From the NCBI GenBank assembly GCA_021413665.1, contig JAIOPW010000294.1:1-11565 (forward strand): a DNA stretch of 11,565 nucleotides, written 5' to 3'. The notes under the pieces are model-generated. The model was not told the DNA's origin, did no database searches, and worked only from the letters and a program-made list of their open reading frames with translations. Both the position numbers and the translations under genes were made by a program. Positions 6,565 to 11,565 of the stretch are shown in pieces; the first letter of the stretch is position 1; every line of letters begins with the position of its first letter. Source of the DNA: Rhodocyclales bacterium (GTDB taxonomy: Bacteria; Pseudomonadota; Gammaproteobacteria; Burkholderiales; Rhodocyclaceae).

Positions 6565-8067
6565 ATGGCTGAAGAAGTCGAACTCAAGCTGGCGCTGGCG
6601 GAAGGCCATCAGGCCCGGTTTCTGCGGCACCCGCTGCTGAAGCAGGCCATCGATCGCCATGCCGAAACGCTCGACAACATTTATTACGACACCGCCGGCC
6701 TTTCCCTGCGTCGTCGCGGCATCGCCCTGCGCCTGCGTCGCAAGGGGCGAGACTGGCTGCAAACCGTCAAGCTGGCCGGCAATTCATCCGCCGGGCTGAG
6801 CAGTCGACCCGAATGGGAAGTGCCCTACGGCGGCCATTTCGATTTTTCCGCGGTTGACGTGCTACCGGTGCGCGAATGGATGGGACGCCCGAAGTTGCTC
6901 GCGCGCATCGTCCCTATCTGCGAAACGCGGTTCCGGCGCATTACCTGGAAGTTTCCGGCCGGACCCGGCTTCGTTCTGCTGACGCTGGATCGCGGCTGGA
7001 TCATTGCCAACGGTCGCCGGGAAGCCATTTCGGAAGTTGAACTGGAACTTGCCGGCGCGCCGGTATCGGCCGTTTTCGGACTCGCCGCGCAACTCGCGCA
7101 ACGGGTGACGCTGACACCATCGGTAGTGTCCAAGGCGGAGCGTGGCTACCGCCTGCACACCGGCGCACCGCCGACGCCGGTCAAAGCCGGCACAATACCT
7201 CTCTCTGCCACCATGGCGCCAACCGAGGCCTTTCGCGGCATTGCGCTGTCCTGCCTCGAACACTTGCAGCAGAACCACCCCGGAGCAGTGGCCAGCGATG
7301 ACCCCGAATACATCCACCAGATGCGCGTCGCAACGCGGCGCTTGCGCGCCGCGTTGCGGTTATTCGCCCCCGTGTTACCCGAACATTTCGCCGAATCCCT
7401 GCGCACGCCGCTGTCCGTACTGATGAAGCAACTGGGCCTGGCCCGCGATCTCGATGTGCTGCTCGCGGAAATCGCCGATCCTGTCCTCTGCGCACTGCCC
7501 AACGAACCGCGGCTGCCGGCACTGGCCAGCGACATCACCAACCGTCGCTACGCGGCACGTGAGCAGGCGATTGCGCTGCTCGCCGCTCCAGACTATGGGC
7601 GCACATTGCTGACCGCGCTGGAATCGCTGCACGCCGTGCCCGTGACCGACCCGGCAACGATTGCGCTGGCCGGCTTCGCCTCCGAGCGCCTGCACCGGCT
7701 GTGCAGGAAGCTGCGGCGACTGGTCGCAGTCGCCGACATCGACGATCCCTCGTCGCTGCACGCCCTTCGCATAGGGGTCAAGCGGCTGCGCTACGCGCTG
7801 GAATTCTTTTCGCCCCTGGCGCCGAAACGGACCGTGCGGCACGCCATAACAATCCTTGCCGAAGTGCAGGAAACCTTGGGCCAATTGAACGACCTGACCA
7901 GTGCCGGCGCCATGCTGATGGAGTGCGCCGGCGACGATCCGCGGCTGCGCGAGGCCGTGACACTGATCGGTGGCTGGCATGGCCCCCGCTACGCAAGACT
8001 GTTGGCCACCATCGCACAGGATCTGGTGCTCCTGGCGCGGATACGCCTGCCGAAACTTGGCCGGTGA
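6565..8067 (+). CDS. CYTH and CHAD domain protein, predicted inorganic triphosphatase (YgiF-like)
   Basis: 500-residue cytosolic protein with two domains. The CYTH (triphosphate tunnel) domain spans about residues 1-200. Its metal and phosphate residues are in place: ExExK as EVELK (Glu4, Glu6, Lys8), RLRRK (56-60), Lys69 in TVKL, EWE (84-86), RFRR (122-125), Asp142 in LDRGW, Glu157/159/161 in SEVELEL, and Lys190 in SKAERGY. The CHAD domain spans about 218-495, with the histidine and arginine motifs HQMRVATRRLR (251-261), LGLARDLDVL (290-299) and LHALRIGVKRLRYALEFF (398-415). CYTH domains of this type hydrolyse inorganic triphosphate, and CHAD domains bind polyphosphate; both activities are inferred here. 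ATG at 6565 is chosen because it places the ExExK at the very N-terminus. An upstream in-frame GTG at 6511 lies inside the terminator stem and is unlikely. The sixA-like gene follows after 61 bases. Confidence 0.93.
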   Translation: MAEEVELKLALAEGHQARFLRHPLLKQAIDRHAETLDNIYYDTAGLSLRRRGIALRLRRKGRDWLQTVKLAGNSSAGLSSRPEWEVPYGGHFDFSAVDVLPVREWMGRPKLLARIVPICETRFRRITWKFPAGPGFVLLTLDRGWIIANGRREAISEVELELAGAPVSAVFGLAAQLAQRVTLTPSVVSKAERGYRLHTGAPPTPVKAGTIPLSATMAPTEAFRGIALSCLEHLQQNHPGAVASDDPEYIHQMRVATRRLRAALRLFAPVLPEHFAESLRTPLSVLMKQLGLARDLDVLLAEIADPVLCALPNEPRLPALASDITNRRYAAREQAIALLAAPDYGRTLLTALESLHAVPVTDPATIALAGFASERLHRLCRKLRRLVAVADIDDPSSLHALRIGVKRLRYALEFFSPLAPKRTVRHAITILAEVQETLGQLNDLTSAGAMLMECAGDDPRLREAVTLIGGWHGPRYARLLATIAQDLVLLARIRLPKLGR

Positions 8068-8128
8068 GTGCGCAATACCTGCGTCACACACTCGATTTAG
8101 CCTTGACGTTCCCGCTGAGGAGAGATGA

Positions 8129-8590
8129 ATGGAACTGATACTCTGGCGTCACGCCGAAGCCGAAGAAGCTGACGGCGCCACCCCCGATCAAAAGCGGCGT
8201 CTGACCGCGCGCGGCGAAAAGCAGGCGAAGCTGGTCGCACGCTGGCTGCACAGGCACTTGCCGCGAAAGCGGACGGTCCTTGTCGGCCCCGCCGAACGCA
8301 CGCAACAAACAGCCAATGCGCTGGAACTGGCCTACGAAATCGAGCCCCGACTCGGGATCGGCGCTACAGCGCGCGATGTGCTCGCCGTTGCCGGCTGGCC
8401 CGACCAAAGCGGCGCGGTACTGGTCATCGGCCATCAACCGGCTCTCGGGCGAACCGCCGCACTGCTGCTTGGAGGTGCCGAAGCCGACTGGTCGATCAAG
8501 AAGGGTGCCGTATGGTGGTTTGCCAGCCGGGAGCGGGAGGGTGGGCGACAAAACGTGCTGCGCGCCGTTCTGAATCCGGATTTCTGCTGA
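8129..8590 (+). CDS. sixA: SixA-type phosphohistidine phosphatase
   Basis: 153-residue histidine-phosphatase superfamily protein, the usual length for SixA. The catalytic RHAEAEE (Arg7, His8) is at the N-terminus, where His8 would form the phosphohistidine intermediate. Further phosphate-pocket residues are Arg57 in ERTQQTA and His102 in VLVIGHQPALG. E. coli SixA removes phosphate from histidine of phosphotransfer proteins, notably the nitrogen-related PTS component NPr; the target here is unknown. The start is well supported by AGGAG at 8118-8122, six bases before ATG. It lies close behind the CYTH-CHAD gene, so cotranscription is plausible and a link to phosphate or polyphosphate metabolism is possible. 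The C-terminal stretch (about 133-153) is hydrophilic and variable in the family. General phosphatase members are an alternative, but the short length and N-terminal motif favour SixA. Confidence 0.87.
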   Translation: MELILWRHAEAEEADGATPDQKRRLTARGEKQAKLVARWLHRHLPRKRTVLVGPAERTQQTANALELAYEIEPRLGIGATARDVLAVAGWPDQSGAVLVIGHQPALGRTAALLLGGAEADWSIKKGAVWWFASREREGGRQNVLRAVLNPDFC

Positions 8591-8620
8591 CGGCGGCTGA
8601 CCGCTGTTCATTCTGTTTTC
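8589..8620 (+). terminator. Possible weak terminator after sixA
   Basis: Bases 8589-8596 can pair with 8601-8608 (three GU pairs, GC-rich core GCGG/CCGC) around a CTGA loop, beginning within the sixA stop codon. CATTCTGTTTTC follows. The stem is only moderately stable and the T-run is interrupted, so this is a tentative call. Confidence 0.35.
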
Positions 8621-8627
8621 ATATCAG

Positions 8628-8656
8628 TTGCGGAAATGAGCATCTTTTGATATTTT
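8628..8656 (+). promoter_or_regulatory. Candidate promoter of the MarR gene
   Basis: TTGCGG (8628-8633) and TATTTT (8651-8656) are separated by 17 bases and resemble a sigma-70 promoter, in an AT-rich island that contrasts with the GC-rich surroundings. ATATCA (8621-8626) and TGATAT (8648-8653) form an inverted repeat that straddles the promoter and overlaps the -10 box, and GATAT recurs at 8664-8668. MarR proteins commonly repress their own gene through inverted repeats at the promoter, so this is a reasonable operator candidate. Confidence 0.4.
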
Positions 8657-8704
8657 AGGCATCGATATAGCCAAATGCGCCTTACGACCCGGTGCCAGAC
8701 CTAC

Positions 8705-9205
8705 ATGTCCAAAAAACCTCTTGCCGCCATCACCGATACCGAAACGCGGGCCACTTCCGAACACGCGCCAGACCTGCGACTGTGGTTGCGCACGCTGGCC
8801 TGCACCAATCTGATCGAGAATCACATCCGCTCACGCCTGCGCGCCGAGTTCGGCATCACGCTGCCGCGTTTCGACCTCATGGCCCAGCTTGAGCGATCTC
8901 CCCAGGGCCTCAAGATGGGCGAACTGTCGAAACGGATGATGGTCACCGGCGGCAATGTGACCGGGATTACCGATCAGTTGGTGGCCGAAGGTCTGGTGGT
9001 CCGCGAAGACAGCCCGCGCGACAGGAGAGCGTATATCGTCAAGCTGACGCCCGAGGGCCGTCGCAGCTTCCGCAAGATGGCCGAATCGCATGAGAAATGG
9101 GTGGTCGACCTGTTCGGCGGGATGGACGAGAAGCAGCGCAGCCAGCTCTACGAGTTGCTGGCCGCCCTGAAGTCCAGCGCGACCGCCGCTACGGCGAAAA
9201 AATAG
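8705..9205 (+). CDS. MarR family winged-helix transcriptional regulator
   Basis: 166-residue DNA-binding regulator, normal MarR length. Helical dimerisation segments lie at about residues 23-50 and 120-156. The winged helix-turn-helix spans about 55-115: LPRFDLMAQLERSPQGLKMGELSKRM, recognition helix GGNVTGITDQLVAEGLV (82-98) and a basic wing DSPRDRRAYIVKLTPEG (102-118), where the DxRxxxVxLT pattern is the family hallmark. Such proteins act as dimers, usually repressing nearby genes and released by small aromatic or oxidising ligands; the ligand here cannot be told. ATG at 8705 is chosen for its GGTG at 8691-8694 and the usual protein length. An in-frame ATG at 8675 would add ten residues but has no binding site. 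Neither neighbour is a clear target, so autoregulation plus control of remote genes is likely. Confidence 0.9.
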   Translation: MSKKPLAAITDTETRATSEHAPDLRLWLRTLACTNLIENHIRSRLRAEFGITLPRFDLMAQLERSPQGLKMGELSKRMMVTGGNVTGITDQLVAEGLVVREDSPRDRRAYIVKLTPEGRRSFRKMAESHEKWVVDLFGGMDEKQRSQLYELLAALKSSATAATAKK

Positions 9206-9244
9206 GCGCGGCGGAAGCGCTCAAGGTTCGACGAAGTTCTGCCG

Positions 9245-9250
9245 TACAAT
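9245..9250 (+). promoter_or_regulatory. Candidate -10 box for the lipoprotein gene
   Basis: TACAAT lies 29 bases before the lipoprotein ATG, in the 74-base gap after the MarR gene. No clear -35 element is visible at the standard distance, so the call rests on the -10 match and its position. Confidence 0.3.
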
Positions 9251-9279
9251 CTGTTCCGCTTTCATCGCCCGCGACGAAC

Positions 9280-9747
9280 ATGAAAATCAGCTACGGTCTG
9301 ATCCTGCTTATTCTGGCGCCCCTGCTCGCCAGCTGCGACCAGCTCGGCATTGATACCCCGGCTGCGGAAGCGGCACGCGAGGAGGCCGAAGGCAAAGCCA
9401 TCGGCAGTGCCTGCCGACAATCGGGGCGCGTCCTTGAGGACTGCTATCAGATCAATCGCAGGGCGCCCAAGGCCGCGATTTTCACCGGCTGGCGTGACAT
9501 GGACGCCTACATGCGGGAGAACAAGATACCCGAGATAAAACCCGATTCCCCAGCGGCGCCAGTCCCGGAAAAAACCGGATCCCCCGAATCTGCGAAGGAA
9601 GGTGCCGCGCCGGAGGCGCAGAAGCCAGTGCAGAAGACCGACGTGCCAGCCGTTAAATCGGCCCCCGGCAAGGACGCGAAGGCGCCTGAGGCCAAGGCGG
9701 AGGAATCCCCGCCTGCGCGAAGAGCCCGCCCTGCGCTCGCGCGCTGA
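9280..9747 (+). CDS. Small lipoprotein of unknown function
   Basis: 155-residue predicted lipoprotein. The signal sequence MKISYGLILLILAPLLASC has a lipobox LASC, giving lipidation at Cys19. The next residue is Asp20, which in enterobacteria keeps lipoproteins in the inner membrane; whether the rule applies here is uncertain. A short conserved-looking domain follows (about residues 28-87), with two cysteines (Cys45, Cys55) that could form a disulfide and the stretch FTGWRDMDAYMRENKIPEI. Residues 88-155 are a low-complexity tail rich in Pro, Ala, Lys and Glu, probably disordered. I recognise no named family; the core resembles hypothetical proteins of Betaproteobacteria from memory only. An open frame continues upstream to 9097, but it overlaps the MarR gene and lacks the signal peptide at its start, so ATG at 9280 is preferred. 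Confidence 0.75.
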   Translation: MKISYGLILLILAPLLASCDQLGIDTPAAEAAREEAEGKAIGSACRQSGRVLEDCYQINRRAPKAAIFTGWRDMDAYMRENKIPEIKPDSPAAPVPEKTGSPESAKEGAAPEAQKPVQKTDVPAVKSAPGKDAKAPEAKAEESPPARRARPALAR

Positions 9748-9757
9748 CAGCGAAGGC

Positions 9758-9782
9758 GTCGATCGGCAATCTTGCCATCGAC
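9758..9782 (+). other. Hairpin downstream of the lipoprotein gene
   Basis: GTCGAT-C-GGCAA (9758-9769) pairs with TTGCCATCGAC (9772-9782): an 11-pair stem with one bulged C and a very small loop. It begins 11 bases after the lipoprotein stop. No T-run follows, so it is not a standard intrinsic terminator; it could be a 3'-end stabiliser, part of a Rho-dependent end, or chance. Confidence 0.45.
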
Positions 9783-9888
9783 AACTTGGCGAAAGAATTT
9801 GGCCGCGAGCTGACGCGCACCAAAGTCAAAGCCCTGTCGAGCTGGCCTGGCCGCACCCAGGCAAACAAGCATGAGCGTCGCCCTGTAA

Positions 9889-9894
9889 TACAAT
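9889..9894 (+). promoter_or_regulatory. Candidate -10 box for the helicase leader and gene
   Basis: TACAAT, within TAATACAAT, lies seven bases before ATG at 9902 and about 117 bases before the helicase start. A transcript from here would begin close to 9900 and carry a roughly 110-base leader before the helicase. No good -35 match is seen, so confidence is modest. Confidence 0.4.
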
Positions 9895-9901
9895 ACGCCC
9901 C

Positions 9902-10011
9902 ATGTGCGCCCTGCCGGTTGGCGCCCGATTCGGCATTTCGCCGCATTTCCCTCAAGCGCTTCGCCGCCTGAACCGGTTCCCCGCGAGGGGCAGGCCGATT
10001 CAGGAGTTCAA

Positions 10012-10015
<4 letters not shown>
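9902..10015 (+). CDS. Possible 37-codon leader ORF upstream of the helicase
   Basis: ATG at 9902 opens a 37-residue frame (begins MCALPVGARFGISPH, ends RPIQEFN) whose TGA stop at 10013-10015 overlaps the helicase TTG start as TTGA. The ATG sits seven bases after TACAAT, so it would be the first codon of a leaderless transcript. The helicase AGGAG lies inside its last codons. Nothing resembles a known protein, and the other two frames are also open over part of this GC-rich stretch, so chance remains possible. If translated, it would couple ribosomes to the helicase start. Confidence 0.3.
9979..9990 (+). other. Short CCCC/GGGG hairpin with GNRA-type loop in the helicase leader
   Basis: CCCC (9979-9982) and GGGG (9987-9990) enclose GCGA, a GNRA tetraloop sequence, directly after the palindrome AACCGGTT (9971-9978). 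It lies 11 bases before the helicase ribosome binding site. A four-pair GC stem is stable for its size but could be chance in DNA this rich in GC. Confidence 0.3.
10002..10006 (+). promoter_or_regulatory. Ribosome binding site deciding the TTG start of the helicase
   Basis: AGGAG is followed by a five-base spacer and TTG at 10012. No comparable site precedes the upstream in-frame GTG at 9904, and the first in-frame ATG lies inside the helicase core, so the site points to a TTG start. Confidence 0.7.
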
Positions 10016-11535
<1,520 letters not shown>

Positions 11536-11565
11536 GTCAGAAAGATCGGCCATGCGCGGCGAAGC

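Noticed and set aside
9097..9279. N-terminal extension of the lipoprotein frame back into the MarR gene
   Set aside because: It overlaps the MarR coding region in another frame and would bury the lipoprotein signal sequence inside the protein.
9786..9971. Resemblance of the PGRTQ stretch to the GTPase EngB/YsxC
   Set aside because: Only five residues match, the nucleotide-binding motif is absent, and the surrounding residues differ.
9904..10011. GTG start giving the helicase a 36-residue N-terminal extension
   Set aside because: No ribosome binding site precedes it, the added sequence has no family character, and AGGAG is correctly placed for TTG at 10012.
11552..11565. ATG near the right edge as the start of another gene
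   Set aside because: Only four complete codons are visible and the upstream AGG is too distant to count as a ribosome binding site, so nothing can be claimed.

Overview
This GC-rich window carries three visible blocks, all genes on the + strand. The gene set (a sox cluster ending in A-X-B, a MacB-type efflux operon, a CYTH-CHAD protein next to SixA, an RhlE-type helicase) suggests a chemolithotrophic or facultatively sulfur-oxidising Betaproteobacterium, perhaps Rhodocyclales- or Nitrosomonadales-like. That placement is an inference from gene content and protein style, not from a marker comparison.

Block 1 (1-2938) is the end of a thiosulfate-oxidising sox cluster: the C-terminal part of soxA, complete soxX, and complete soxB. 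SoxAX joins thiosulfate to the cysteine of the carrier SoxYZ and takes the electrons. SoxB hydrolyses the terminal sulfone group off as sulfate. A perfect hairpin followed by four Ts separates soxX from soxB. The missing partners (soxYZ, probably soxCD) are expected upstream of base 1.

Block 2 (2985-6484) is a compact tripartite-efflux operon: periplasmic adaptor, ABC ATPase and MacB-like permease, with a 12-base gap and then a GTGA overlap. ATPase and permease are separate proteins, unlike E. coli MacB, and no TolC-type outer-membrane gene is present. The adaptor has an inserted helical segment resembling the Spy/CpxP (LTxxQ) family. A strong intrinsic terminator closes the operon at 6503-6537.

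Block 3 (6565-11535) is a string of housekeeping or regulatory genes: a CYTH-CHAD protein (predicted inorganic triphosphatase plus polyphosphate-binding domain), a SixA-type histidine phosphatase, a MarR regulator, a small lipoprotein of unknown function, and an RhlE-type DEAD-box RNA helicase. The helicase most likely starts at a TTG codon at 10012, behind a clear AGGAG. A possible 37-codon leader ORF ends in a TTGA overlap with that start.

No rRNA, tRNA, CRISPR array, transposase or phage gene was seen. No gene-free stretch exceeds 300 bases; the longest is 9748-10011, which holds a hairpin, a candidate promoter and the leader ORF. I see no clear new multi-gene system. The most unusual items are the domain insertion in the adaptor, the leader ORF in front of the helicase, and the terminator inside the sox cluster.
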